In this document: positions 8,074 to 16,538 of the stretch, in pieces
Layout of the letters: every line of letters starts with the position of its first letter
How positions within the stretch are numbered: position 1 is the first letter of the stretch
From: an uncultured Lachnospiraceae bacterium
GTDB taxonomy: Bacteria > Bacillota > Clostridia > Lachnospirales > Lachnospiraceae
DNA length: 64,000 nt
Direction: 5' to 3'
Assembly (NCBI GenBank): GCA_900317555.1
Contig: ONHF01000002.1
Span: 1-64,000, forward strand
The notes under the pieces: generated by a model
What the model was told of the DNA's origin: nothing
What the model saw: only the letters and a program-made list of their open reading frames with translations
The model's database searches: none
Position numbers and translations under genes: made by a program

Positions 8074-10221
8074 TTACTTTTCGGCAGCCGCCGCGGAAGC
8101 ATCCTGCAGATTCATCAGCATGATTTCGTTTGAGCGGGCAACAAATTTACTCATTTCCTCTGCGGAGAGCGGCGCGTTCTGCAGCTTCGCGAGATCATAC
8201 AGCTGCTCGCAGATCGTATTCGTGCGCGCATCTTCGGGATCGCCGAGCACGAACTGCACCAGCGGGTGTTTCGCGTTCAGGACAAGCGTCTCTCCTTCCT
8301 TCGCGTACATGCTCATATCGCCCATGCCGCCTGCCGCGTACATTTTCATCATGTCTGCCATACGGCGGTTCTGCTCGTCCACCTTGAGGATAGAGGAAAT
8401 CTTCTTATCGCGCAGGTTCTCAAGTGTCACTTTGAGCTTGTCATTATGCAGAGCCTTTCTGACTGTCTTCTCCAGTTCTTCTCCCTGCTTTTTAAGCTCT
8501 TCCTCGTCCTTCTGGCTCGTGCGGCCCTTCATGACCTCGTCAACCGCCGCATCGATCCGCATGAAGTGGATGCCTTCGTTCTTCGCTTCCAGCTGCGAAA
8601 TGAACGGCTGGTCAATGTTGTGATCCAGAACAAACGCCTGCAGCTTGTGCTCACGGAACATCCGGATGTACTGTCCCTGCTGCTGTTCGTCCGTGACGTA
8701 GTAAATGGTCTTGTCCTTTTTCTCTTCCTTATCCTGTGTCTTATCCGCGGCGCTTTCCGCTGTCTTTTCAGGTGCGGCTTCCGTTTCCTTTGTCTGCTGC
8801 TCTGCGTTCTCCGGCTTCTCCTGCGCGTCGGAAACGTCCGTCTTGTTAATATCAAGCGCTTCCGGCAGCGTATGGTATTTGCCGTCGAGATCCTTGAAAA
8901 GAATATAATCCGTCATGCGGCTGCAGAACTTGTCGTCGCGAAGGCAGCCGTACTTGATGAAGGGGCTGATATCGTCCCAGTACTTATCGTAGTTTTCCTT
9001 GTCTGTTTTGCACATGCCGGCGAGCTTGTCGGCAACCTTCTTCGTGATGTAGTCCGAAATCTTCTGCGCGAAGCCGTCGTTCTGCAGAGCGCTTCTGGAA
9101 ACATTCAGCGGAAGATCCGGGCAGTCGATCACGCCCTTGAGCAGCATCAGAAATTCCGGAATGACTTCCTTTATGTTGTCGGCGATAAAGACCTGATTGT
9201 TATACAGCTTGATGACGCCTTCCGCGGATTCGTATTCCAGATTGATCTTGGGGAAGTACAGAATGCCCTTCAGATTAAACGGATAATCCATGTTCAGATG
9301 AATCCAGAACAAAGGCTCCTTATAATCATTGAAAACTTTTCTGTAGAACTCTTTATATTCCTCGTCTGTGCAGTCCTTGGGCGCTTTTTCCCAAAGCGGA
9401 TGCGTATCATTCACAAGCTCCGGTCTCTTCTTGATCTTGTATTCCTTTTCCGGCGCTTTCTTTGCGTCCTCTCCCTCTTTCACGTCTGACGCATCGTTTC
9501 CGGACGCTTTCTCCTGCGCGGGCAGTTCCTCGATAATCACATCTTCCGGAAGACGTTCCGACTCCTTGATCACCTGCGTATCCTTCGTCCCTGCTGTCTG
9601 CAGATAAATTTCATAAGGCATGAAGCCGCAGTATTTCTGAATAACTTCCTTTGCCTTATAGTAGTTGCAGAACTCGGCGCAGTCCTCGGAAACATGGAGC
9701 GTAACCGTGGTGCCCGGAAGCTCTCTCATGCAGGATTCTTCCATCGAGTATTCCGAACCGCCGTCGCACTGCCAGTGCACAGGCTTCGCGTCTTTCTGAT
9801 AAGACAGTGTATCAATCTCCACTTCATCGGAAACCATGAACGCGGAATAGAAGCCAAGGCCGAAATGTCCGATGATCTGATCATCATTTGCCTTGTCCTT
9901 GTACTTCTCCATAAAGGCTTCGGCACCGGAAAAGGCAATATTGTTGATATACTGTTTGACTTCATCCGCCGTCATGCCCAGTCCGTTGTCACAGACCTTG
10001 ATGGTCCGGTCTTCCTGATTCAGAATTACGTCAATTCTGGGCTTGTAATCCGAAGGAAGCTCTGTTTCCCCCATCATCTGCAGCTTCTTCAGCTTTGTAA
10101 TCGCGTCGCACCCGTTGGAAATCAGCTCCCTGTAAAAAATGTCGTGGTCACTGTAAAGCCACTTCTTGATAATCGGAAACATGTTCTCACTGTTAATGGA
10201 TAACTGACCCTTTTCTGCCAT
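8074..10221 (-). CDS. htpG: HtpG, Hsp90-family molecular chaperone
   Basis: The ATP-dependent cytoplasmic chaperone is 715 residues, longer than the usual 620-640. The GHKL ATPase motifs are present: RELISNGCDAITKLKK (Glu and Asn in the nucleotide site), CDNGLGMT and GHFGLGFYSAFMV. The middle domain carries PLNVSRSALQ with the conserved arginine. Two acidic low-complexity insertions account for the extra length: about residues 215-265, exactly between the N-terminal and middle domains where eukaryotic Hsp90 has its charged linker, and about 461-504 within the middle domain. AGGAG precedes the ATG. Upstream lie a sigma-A promoter and a perfect CIRCE element, so HrcA repression and heat induction are expected. 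Confidence 0.97.
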   Translation of the reverse strand: MAEKGQLSINSENMFPIIKKWLYSDHDIFYRELISNGCDAITKLKKLQMMGETELPSDYKPRIDVILNQEDRTIKVCDNGLGMTADEVKQYINNIAFSGAEAFMEKYKDKANDDQIIGHFGLGFYSAFMVSDEVEIDTLSYQKDAKPVHWQCDGGSEYSMEESCMRELPGTTVTLHVSEDCAEFCNYYKAKEVIQKYCGFMPYEIYLQTAGTKDTQVIKESERLPEDVIIEELPAQEKASGNDASDVKEGEDAKKAPEKEYKIKKRPELVNDTHPLWEKAPKDCTDEEYKEFYRKVFNDYKEPLFWIHLNMDYPFNLKGILYFPKINLEYESAEGVIKLYNNQVFIADNIKEVIPEFLMLLKGVIDCPDLPLNVSRSALQNDGFAQKISDYITKKVADKLAGMCKTDKENYDKYWDDISPFIKYGCLRDDKFCSRMTDYILFKDLDGKYHTLPEALDINKTDVSDAQEKPENAEQQTKETEAAPEKTAESAADKTQDKEEKKDKTIYYVTDEQQQGQYIRMFREHKLQAFVLDHNIDQPFISQLEAKNEGIHFMRIDAAVDEVMKGRTSQKDEEELKKQGEELEKTVRKALHNDKLKVTLENLRDKKISSILKVDEQNRRMADMMKMYAAGGMGDMSMYAKEGETLVLNAKHPLVQFVLGDPEDARTNTICEQLYDLAKLQNAPLSAEEMSKFVARSNEIMLMNLQDASAAAAEK

Positions 10222-10342
10222 ATAAAATCACACTCCTGTACTGTACATATTTCCCGGGTCTGGCCCGGAATCACCTTCCGTATTCATGCCCCGCATCCCT
10301 GTGTCCGCCCGCGACGGGCTGCCTTTCGGGGCTTCATGAAAA

Positions 10343-10371
10343 AGTTTAGCTATGTCCCGCCGGAAAGTCAA
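10343..10371 (-). promoter_or_regulatory. Predicted sigma-A promoter of htpG
   Basis: The minus strand reads TTGACT (10366-10371), a 17-base spacer and TAAACT (10343-10348). The -35 begins 6 bases downstream of the CIRCE element, close enough for HrcA binding to interfere. The roughly 115-base leader contains a GC hairpin (GCCCG-TCG-CGGGC) nested in a GCCCCG/CGGGGC pair. Confidence 0.7.
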
Positions 10372-10377
10372 TAAAAA

Positions 10378-10404
10378 TTAGCACTCAATCAGCTTGAGTG
10401 CTAA
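10378..10404. promoter_or_regulatory. CIRCE element (HrcA operator), perfect consensus
   Basis: TTAGCACTC (10378-10386), a 9-base spacer and GAGTGCTAA (10396-10404) match the CIRCE consensus exactly. It sits just upstream of the htpG promoter, and also overlaps the last codons and the TGA stop of the PrsA-like gene, which ends at 10385. HrcA repression of htpG is established for some Firmicutes and not for others (B. subtilis htpG is HrcA-independent), so the assignment to htpG rests on position. Confidence 0.95.
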
Positions 10405-11458
10405 CAAAATACTTGTTATAAGTATCAAAAAAGCTTTTTGTCTGTATCTTCGGATCTGAAGGAATTGTGATCTTTTCAAAGGCCTGCTGATCCACCTCAC
10501 TTTCAAGGTCATCTGCAAACGCATTGAAAGCTTTTTCAAAAGCTTCCGCCTGGCGCCTTTTCGCGATTTTCTTTTTATTCGCGTCCGTCTGCGTCTGGTC
10601 ATAAGCGCTGATGCCTTTGATAATACGGTAGCCGTCCTTCGTTTCGACAACATCTCCGATTTTGCCTGTTTCCGCGGCAAAAGCCGCGTTCTCAAATGCC
10701 TCGTCGTATTCCCCGCGGCCGATCGTATAAGTTCCGCTGCCTTCTTCGTTGTAACGGCTGATATATGTGTCAAATGTTACACCGGTATTATTCTTCATGC
10801 CGTCAAAGATTTCCTTGTGGATGGCATCGGCTTTCTTCTTCGCTTCTTCCTTTTCCCCGTCTGTAAACTCCACGCGTTTTCCATTTTCATCAATCCGGTA
10901 AGTCCTGATCGTGATGCACTGGATCTGCACCGTTCTCGCCTCATCGTCACTGACTTCCGTGTCAACATTCCCGATGATTGAATCATAGACTTCCCCGGCG
11001 AGCGCGTAATCCCTGTACATCTGCGTGAGTTGCTTTTCGCCGACTTTCAGAAAGCTCTTTTCCTTATCTGTGAGCGATTCGTAATAAGCGTGCGCTGCCT
11101 GCGCGGCCGCAGCCTCCTTTGTTTCATCGAGTGTGATTTTTTCCCTCACGGCCATCTGGTCCAGCGCCTTGACGCGGGAAAGCTCGGAAAGCGCATTCTG
11201 CCGCAGCGCTTCCGTAAGCTTTTCATTTCCCTTTTTCGTCAAAACATCACTGCCATAAACCTCTTTATACTGATTCGCAAGGTTTACAAGGTAAGTCCGC
11301 AGTTCATAGTCGCGTCCTGTCTCCTCGCCGACCGTGAAGACAGCCGTATTCCGGATTCCCTTCGTAAACACGACTTTCCGGCCGCACCCGGAAAGGGCAG
11401 GTACCAGAAGAAGCAGTGAAAGAAAGAGCGCCGCCGCTTTTCTTCCCGAAGCCGTCAT
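10385..11458 (-). CDS. PrsA/SurA-like lipoprotein foldase (parvulin-type peptidyl-prolyl isomerase)
   Basis: The 357-residue protein begins with a lipoprotein signal peptide: basic MTASGRK, a hydrophobic stretch, then LVPALSGC with the lipobox cysteine near residue 25. A helical SurA_N/PrsA-like region follows, then a parvulin-type domain recognisable from I-Q-C-I-T-I-R-T, the FDTYISRYNEEGSG segment, the TIGRGEYDEAFENAAF segment and GDVVETKDGYRIIKG. It probably folds secreted proteins at the outer membrane face. Its ATG overlaps the stop of the upstream FAD enzyme gene (ATGA), so the two are coupled. Its last codons contain the CIRCE operator of htpG. Confidence 0.88.
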   Translation of the reverse strand: MTASGRKAAALFLSLLLLVPALSGCGRKVVFTKGIRNTAVFTVGEETGRDYELRTYLVNLANQYKEVYGSDVLTKKGNEKLTEALRQNALSELSRVKALDQMAVREKITLDETKEAAAAQAAHAYYESLTDKEKSFLKVGEKQLTQMYRDYALAGEVYDSIIGNVDTEVSDDEARTVQIQCITIRTYRIDENGKRVEFTDGEKEEAKKKADAIHKEIFDGMKNNTGVTFDTYISRYNEEGSGTYTIGRGEYDEAFENAAFAAETGKIGDVVETKDGYRIIKGISAYDQTQTDANKKKIAKRRQAEAFEKAFNAFADDLESEVDQQAFEKITIPSDPKIQTKSFFDTYNKYFVSTQAD

Positions 11459-12906
11459 TCGATGGCCTCTCCCGCATTCTCTGCCGGCTGATCCAAAGAC
11501 CGCAGGATCGAACGCGCGACGGAAAGTCCGTTGGCGGAAGCCTGCTGCAGTCCTCTCGTGATTCCCGCGCCGTCACCGATCGCATACAGGCCGTGGATGC
11601 TCGTTTCAAAATCTTTATTGACAACCAGCTTGTTCGAATAGAACTTGACTTCCACGCCGTACATGAGCGTTTCATCCGACGCGATTCCGGGAGTCACCTT
11701 ATCGAGTGCAAGAAGCATTTCTTCGATATCAACCATGATGCGGTGCGGGAGTACCAGTGAAAGATCGCCCGGTACAGCATCCTTGAGCGTCGGAATCAGG
11801 TTGTTTCTGCACAGTCTCTCCTCGGTCGTTCTGCGGCCTCTCTTGAAATCGCCGAAAGTCTGTACCATGATTCTGTTGCCGCAGAGCATGTTTGAAAGCT
11901 GTGCGATCTGCTTGCCGTACTCGATCGGTGTATGGAAGGGCTTGGTGAAGTTCTTGGAAACAAGCAGCGCGAAGTTCGTGTTGTTTGTTTTGAATTCCTT
12001 GCCCTTGTAAGCATGTCCGTTTACAACCGCCAGATTATTGTCATAATATTCCGTAGCTACTTCGCCGGAAGGATTCGTGCAGAACGTGCGGACCTTGTCG
12101 TCAAACGTCGGTGTGTAGTAAACAAGCTTCGCTTCATACAGATTCTCGTTTAAAAACTGCATGACCTCGTCGCGCACCTCGACGCGCACGCCGATATCCA
12201 CCGTGCCGGGCGTCGATTCGATACCGAGCTCCGTGCACTGGGAATCCAGCCACTCTGCTCCGTCGCGGCCAACCGCGACAACCACCTTCGGCGCTGTGAA
12301 GATCTCACTTTTATGCGAACGCACACCGACAGCTTTTCCGCCCTCAATCAGAATCTCGTCTACCGGATCATCGAAAATCAGCGTGACGCCCGCGTCCTGC
12401 AGATGCTTCTGCATTTTGGAATAAATCTGATAGCCGACCTCGGTGCCCAGATGCCGGATCGGGCATTCGATCAGCTTCAGATTGGCGTCAATCGCCTTCG
12501 CACGGATCTGCCGGATTTCCTTCTGCTTGTCCACGCCCCAGACATCTGTCGGCGCGCCGAACTTCAGATAAATATTGTCCGATTCACGGATCAGTTTCGT
12601 CGCTTCGTCATATCCCAGAATTTCCGGAAGCGTTCCGCCGACATCGGGCGAAAGAGAAAGCTTTCCGTCGGAAAACGCGCCGGCGCCCGAAAAACCGGTT
12701 GTAATCGCGCACGGTTTGCAGTGCATGCACTTGCCTGTCTCGCGCTTCGGACATTTTCTGCGCTCAATTGAATGACCCTTTTCGATGATCAGAATCCGCA
12801 GCTGCGGATTTTTCTCTTTCAGTTCATACGCGGTGAAAATACCTCCCGGCCCCGCGCCGATAATAATGACGTCAAAGGAATCTGTAACACTGGTGTAACT
12901 GCTCAT
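11455..12906 (-). CDS. FAD-dependent dehydrogenase of the COG2509 type
   Basis: The 483-residue flavoprotein has an N-terminal Rossmann FAD site (DVIIIGAGPGGIFTAYEL) and the family-specific Cys-rich stretch RKCPKRETGKCMHCKPC followed by TGFSGAGAFSDGKL. The C-terminal FAD segment is GLYAIGDGAGITRGLQQASANG. The family is widespread in anaerobes but its substrate is not established. It starts 3 bases after folA, and its stop overlaps the foldase start, so it belongs to the folate/dTMP run. A link to flavin or folate redox chemistry is only suggested by position. Confidence 0.88.
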   Translation of the reverse strand: MSSYTSVTDSFDVIIIGAGPGGIFTAYELKEKNPQLRILIIEKGHSIERRKCPKRETGKCMHCKPCAITTGFSGAGAFSDGKLSLSPDVGGTLPEILGYDEATKLIRESDNIYLKFGAPTDVWGVDKQKEIRQIRAKAIDANLKLIECPIRHLGTEVGYQIYSKMQKHLQDAGVTLIFDDPVDEILIEGGKAVGVRSHKSEIFTAPKVVVAVGRDGAEWLDSQCTELGIESTPGTVDIGVRVEVRDEVMQFLNENLYEAKLVYYTPTFDDKVRTFCTNPSGEVATEYYDNNLAVVNGHAYKGKEFKTNNTNFALLVSKNFTKPFHTPIEYGKQIAQLSNMLCGNRIMVQTFGDFKRGRRTTEERLCRNNLIPTLKDAVPGDLSLVLPHRIMVDIEEMLLALDKVTPGIASDETLMYGVEVKFYSNKLVVNKDFETSIHGLYAIGDGAGITRGLQQASANGLSVARSILRSLDQPAENAGEAIE

Positions 12907-12909
12907 AAA

Positions 12910-13413
12910 TTATTCTCCTGCAGCGCTTTTGCGCTCATATCTTGCAAACGTATACGGGATATCGAAATACGTCATTTCATCGCTTTCTTCTTTTTTCTCC
13001 CAGTCAGGGTCCCGGTCGAGATCCGGAAAATATGCGTCCGCCTCATATTCGTAATCAATCATGGTCACTTCCGCGCTGTCGCAATATGGCAGAAGCTCCC
13101 TGTAAACCGTCGCCCCTCCGATCACGTAGACATCGTCCGTATTATATTTTTTCAGCTCCCCGAGCAGTTCTTCCATGCTGTGGACGACCAGCGCGCCACG
13201 CACGTGCAGGGACCTGTTCCCGGACAGAATAATATTGGTTCTGCGGTCCAGAGGCTGCTTGAGCGGAAATGTCTCCAGTGTTTTTCTGCCATAGACAACC
13301 ACTTTATCCATTGTCTCTTTCCGGAACATCTTATGATCATTCGGTATGCTGACCAGAAGCTCTCCTTTATTTCCAATCGCCCAGTTGCGGTCTACTGCAA
13401 CAATCGCTTTCAT
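12910..13413 (-). CDS. folA: Dihydrofolate reductase
   Basis: The 167-residue enzyme reduces dihydrofolate to tetrahydrofolate with NADPH. Visible motifs are the N-terminal AIVAVDRNWAIGNKGELL, IPNDHKMF with the catalytic acidic residue at position 26, VVYGRKTLETFP (NADPH-binding G-R-x-T) and VYVIGGATVYRELLPY. The start at 13413 (MKAIVAVD) has AAGGAAG 9 bases upstream; the longer open frame overlaps thyA and is rejected. The gene follows thyA by 16 bases. Together they form the usual dTMP/folate couple: ThyA makes dihydrofolate and FolA recycles it. Confidence 0.96.
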   Translation of the reverse strand: MKAIVAVDRNWAIGNKGELLVSIPNDHKMFRKETMDKVVVYGRKTLETFPLKQPLDRRTNIILSGNRSLHVRGALVVHSMEELLGELKKYNTDDVYVIGGATVYRELLPYCDSAEVTMIDYEYEADAYFPDLDRDPDWEKKEESDEMTYFDIPYTFARYERKSAAGE

Positions 13414-13429
13414 TCCAATCCACTTCCTT

Positions 13430-14479
13430 TCAGATCGCGATCGGGATGTTCGTAATCTGGCCGCCGGCGACCTCATATCCTTCGAGCCTCACGTCATCCC
13501 TTGTAAATTTATAAAAATCATGAATGTCCGGATTGATCCGGACTTTCGGCGCGGGTTTCGGCGTCCTGCCGATCAGCTCCCGCACGGCGTCCGTGTGACG
13601 GTCATAAATATGCGCGTCCGCCACCACATGCACAAACTCTCCGGCCTCCATATCACAGGCCTGCGCCATCAGCGCAAGGAGGCACGCGTACTGCCATTCG
13701 TTCCAGGCGAAAGCCGCCAGAATATCCTGCGAACGCTGGTTCAGAATCCCGTTCAGCGTCAGCTTGTTATGGCCTTTCTGCTGCGTCACATTAAACGTCA
13801 TGCTGTAAGCGCAAGGATACAAATGCATGGCGTGCAGATCCGCAAACGTATAAATGCTTGTCATGATCCGTCTGGAAAACGGATTGTTTTTCAGGTCATA
13901 GATTACCCGATCCACCTGATCCATGTACCACCAGCCGTTCTCCGCGCGCACCGCATGTGCTCCGGTAAACGCTCTGGCGCGCTGCGCCGTATTCCCGGCA
14001 TCCGGGCAGTCCGCGGTAAAGAGTACTGTCCCTTCTTGTGCCAGCTCCGGTGTCAGTACATCTCCCGTAAATGCGGTTTCCGGAATCGCAAAGTCTCCGA
14101 ACGCGTGCCGGAGGCCTTCTTCACTGATGTCATGATAACGGTGCTTGACCGCCATCTGATAGCCGTATGCCTTGCCGATGGAACCTGTCTCATCCGCCCA
14201 TTCATCCCATACGCCCGAGTGCAGATCATGAATGTTGCTGGACTTGGCCTGCCAGATCCATAACAGCTCGTCGAGAGCGCTTTTGACCGGCGTTTTCCGG
14301 AGTGTCAGAACCGGAAACTCTTCCTGCAGATTGTAGCGCGTCACGACCCCGAATTTCTTGATCGTGTACGCAGGGGTTCCGTCCGGCCAGTGCGGCCGCA
14401 CCTTCTGTCCCTCGGTCGTTGTCCCGTTTTCGAGAATATCCGTACACATACGGATAAAATTATCATCAATCTTTGCCAA
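13430..14479 (-). CDS. thyA: Thymidylate synthase ThyA, TTG start
   Basis: The 349-residue enzyme methylates dUMP using methylene-tetrahydrofolate. The active-site cysteine is C223 in HLYPCAYSMTFNV, and downstream NQRSQDI and HIYDRHTDAV are family motifs. It is about 85 residues longer than the E. coli enzyme, mainly through an insertion around residues 110-190, as in some lactobacillar and clostridial ThyA. The initiation codon at 14477-14479 is TTG, preceded by AGGAG 10 bases away; an ATG 9 bases upstream is out of frame and opens only a six-codon ORF. It is 16 bases ahead of folA in the same run. Confidence 0.95.
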   Translation of the reverse strand: MAKIDDNFIRMCTDILENGTTTEGQKVRPHWPDGTPAYTIKKFGVVTRYNLQEEFPVLTLRKTPVKSALDELLWIWQAKSSNIHDLHSGVWDEWADETGSIGKAYGYQMAVKHRYHDISEEGLRHAFGDFAIPETAFTGDVLTPELAQEGTVLFTADCPDAGNTAQRARAFTGAHAVRAENGWWYMDQVDRVIYDLKNNPFSRRIMTSIYTFADLHAMHLYPCAYSMTFNVTQQKGHNKLTLNGILNQRSQDILAAFAWNEWQYACLLALMAQACDMEAGEFVHVVADAHIYDRHTDAVRELIGRTPKPAPKVRINPDIHDFYKFTRDDVRLEGYEVAGGQITNIPIAI

Positions 14480-14527
14480 ATTTCATCTTCTCCTGCTTCA
14501 AATTGTTTTCGCCCCGTCGGCGCTTTT

Positions 14528-15418
14528 TCAGTTTCCGTCCTGCAACGCTGCTCCGTACAGGATTTTCGCGATTTCCGAATCCTTGTCAAGAAGGATGGTC
14601 TTGCTGCCGCCCTTCATCGCTTCCCGCAGCGCGTCGAGACTTCTTGTATAATTATAGAACTGCGCCTTATCCTCTGTATCATATGCCTGCGAGAGAATCT
14701 TCATGTATTCGGCTTCTCCGGCAGCCTCTGTCACGGCGGCTTCCTTCTGTGCCTGCGCCTTCATAACCGTGACCTTTCTGTCCGTCTCGTTGCGGATCTT
14801 CTGCGCCTTTGCGTCGCCTTCCGCCTTATAGGACGCCGCGATATTCTGCCGCTCGGAAATCATGCGTTCATACACGGCCTCTTTATTGTCGTCCGGCAGG
14901 TCAAGCGCCTTGATCTCCGCCTGCAGAATCTCAATCCCGTATCCGCCCATATCGGTATTCGCGCCGCTTGTAATCAGGCCGGTCAGCTTCTGTCCGCGCG
15001 CCTCGATCACTTCATCCTGCGTCATGGAAGAAATCACGCCTTTTGCGGCATTATATACCGCGGCCTCAATTCGTTCATTCGCGCGCGCGTCTATCGCGTT
15101 CAGCGTCTGAATGTATTTTACAGGATCTGTCACTCTCCACAAGACATACGTATCCGCGATCATGGATTTTTTGTCCTTGGTTATGACGTCCGATGCGGGA
15201 ATATCATACAGTATCGTTGCGGCGCTCACCCGCTGCACGCTTTGTATGAAAGGAAGCTTCATCTTCAGTCCGGGTGTCTTCTCGACACGTACAATCCTGC
15301 CGAACTGCCGGACCGCTGCATACTGCTTCTGGTTAACGGTATATAAAGATCCGGACAGTAAAAGAACGGCCGCAACAACAGCAAGGACAAGCACTGTTCT
15401 GAATATCCGTTTTTTCAT
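14528..15418 (-). CDS. hflC: HflC-like SPFH/prohibitin membrane protein
   Basis: The 296-residue protein has one N-terminal transmembrane segment (IFRTVLVLAVVAAVLLLSGSLY), then an SPFH/band-7 domain (VNQKQYAAVRQFGRIVRVEKTPGLKMKLPF, YDIPASDVITKDKKSM, YVLWRVTDPVKYIQ) and a coiled-coil with alanine and glutamate repeats (KAQAQKEAAVTEAAGEAEYMK). In E. coli, HflC with HflK forms a membrane cage around FtsH; that role is assumed here. AAGGAG lies upstream of the ATG. It follows hflK by 21 bases. Confidence 0.92.
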   Translation of the reverse strand: MKKRIFRTVLVLAVVAAVLLLSGSLYTVNQKQYAAVRQFGRIVRVEKTPGLKMKLPFIQSVQRVSAATILYDIPASDVITKDKKSMIADTYVLWRVTDPVKYIQTLNAIDARANERIEAAVYNAAKGVISSMTQDEVIEARGQKLTGLITSGANTDMGGYGIEILQAEIKALDLPDDNKEAVYERMISERQNIAASYKAEGDAKAQKIRNETDRKVTVMKAQAQKEAAVTEAAGEAEYMKILSQAYDTEDKAQFYNYTRSLDALREAMKGGSKTILLDKDSEIAKILYGAALQDGN

Positions 15419-15439
15419 GGAATTCTCCTTCCGCGCAGC

Positions 15440-16513
15440 TCAGCTGCCTGAACTGTTTTGTGCATTGTCTGCCTTCCCGCTTCCGGCATCATCCGAGGAA
15501 ACGGCCCCTCCCGCAAATTGTTCGAGCGGAAACATCTCCTGTGTCTTTCCGTCCGTGATGATTACCTTCTGTCCCGGCAGCACATCTTCCATGACCTCAT
15601 AGAACATCCGCTGTCTGGTAATCAAAGGATACCTGCGGTACTGGGCATACATTTCCTCAAAACGCTGCGCCTGTCCCTCGGCCTCCGCAATTCTGGCCTC
15701 TTTGTCCGCGTCTGCCTGCTGCAGAATTCTGTCCGCTTCTGCTTCCGCGGAAGGGATCTGTTCACTCTGATATTTCTTCGCGTTATTGATGGCCGTATCC
15801 GCGCCCTGCTTGGCCGTTTCGACCGCCTTGAAGGCCTGCACGATTTCCGGTGTCGGCGGTTCGGCGTCCTGAATCTGGATGTTGACCGCCTGCAGACCGA
15901 TATCGTGTTTCTGCAGCGCCGCGGTCAGTTCTTCCTTGACTCTTGCCTGTATCTGACTTTTGCCCGTCGTAATGACGTCATCCACCTGAAAGTCACTGAC
16001 CGTAGAGCGGATACATGCGAGCGTTATGTTTTTCATGATCTGCTCCGGCTGCGGCGTATTGTAAAGATAGGCAACGGGATCACTGACTTTGTATTCCAGA
16101 TAAAAGTCGATATCCACGAAGTTGAAATCCGATGTGATCATCACTCCTTCATCTTCCACCGTGATGTTCTGACCGCCGTCATCCATCTGATAACCGATTC
16201 CGATGCCATGCGTCGTCATATCCACAAAATGTACCTTCTGCAGATACGGAAGCTTGAAATACAGTCCCGCGGTGTCGGTCCGTACAACCTGCCCGAACAT
16301 TGTCAGGACTGCCTGCTGCTGTTCGCTGACATTGTAAAAACAATCCCGCGCCGTATACACAAGAAACAGAACGGCGGCGGCAATTAGAACAATCCGCAGT
16401 GACTTCCTGCCGTCCGGCAGCTTCATCTTCCCTTGATCGGTTGTGCCCGTAAATGATGACGATCTGTTCCGGCCTCCCGCGCCTGAATTTCGCTGAAATC
16501 TGAATGGCTGCAT
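15440..16513 (-). CDS. hflK: HflK-like SPFH/prohibitin membrane protein
   Basis: The 357-residue partner of HflC has a Gly/Ser/Arg-rich N-terminus, a transmembrane helix (LRIVLIAAAVLFLVYTARDCF), an SPFH domain (VSEQQQAVLTMFGQVVRTDTAGLYFKLPY) and a coiled-coil with ARVKEELTAALQKHDIGLQ and the conserved VNIQIQDAEPPTPEIVQAF of HflK. The last third is rich in Ala/Glu, and the C-terminal tail is disordered (GGAVSSDDAGSGKADNAQN). GGGAGG precedes the ATG. It lies between the MBL hydrolase and hflC in one transcriptional run. Confidence 0.92.
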   Translation of the reverse strand: MQPFRFQRNSGAGGRNRSSSFTGTTDQGKMKLPDGRKSLRIVLIAAAVLFLVYTARDCFYNVSEQQQAVLTMFGQVVRTDTAGLYFKLPYLQKVHFVDMTTHGIGIGYQMDDGGQNITVEDEGVMITSDFNFVDIDFYLEYKVSDPVAYLYNTPQPEQIMKNITLACIRSTVSDFQVDDVITTGKSQIQARVKEELTAALQKHDIGLQAVNIQIQDAEPPTPEIVQAFKAVETAKQGADTAINNAKKYQSEQIPSAEAEADRILQQADADKEARIAEAEGQAQRFEEMYAQYRRYPLITRQRMFYEVMEDVLPGQKVIITDGKTQEMFPLEQFAGGAVSSDDAGSGKADNAQNSSGS

Positions 16514-16538
16514 GCTTCCTCCCGTCTTTTCTCCGGAT

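Noticed and set aside
14479-14500. ATG upstream of the thyA TTG start
   Set aside because: It is out of frame and stops after six codons; the in-frame TTG has proper SD spacing.
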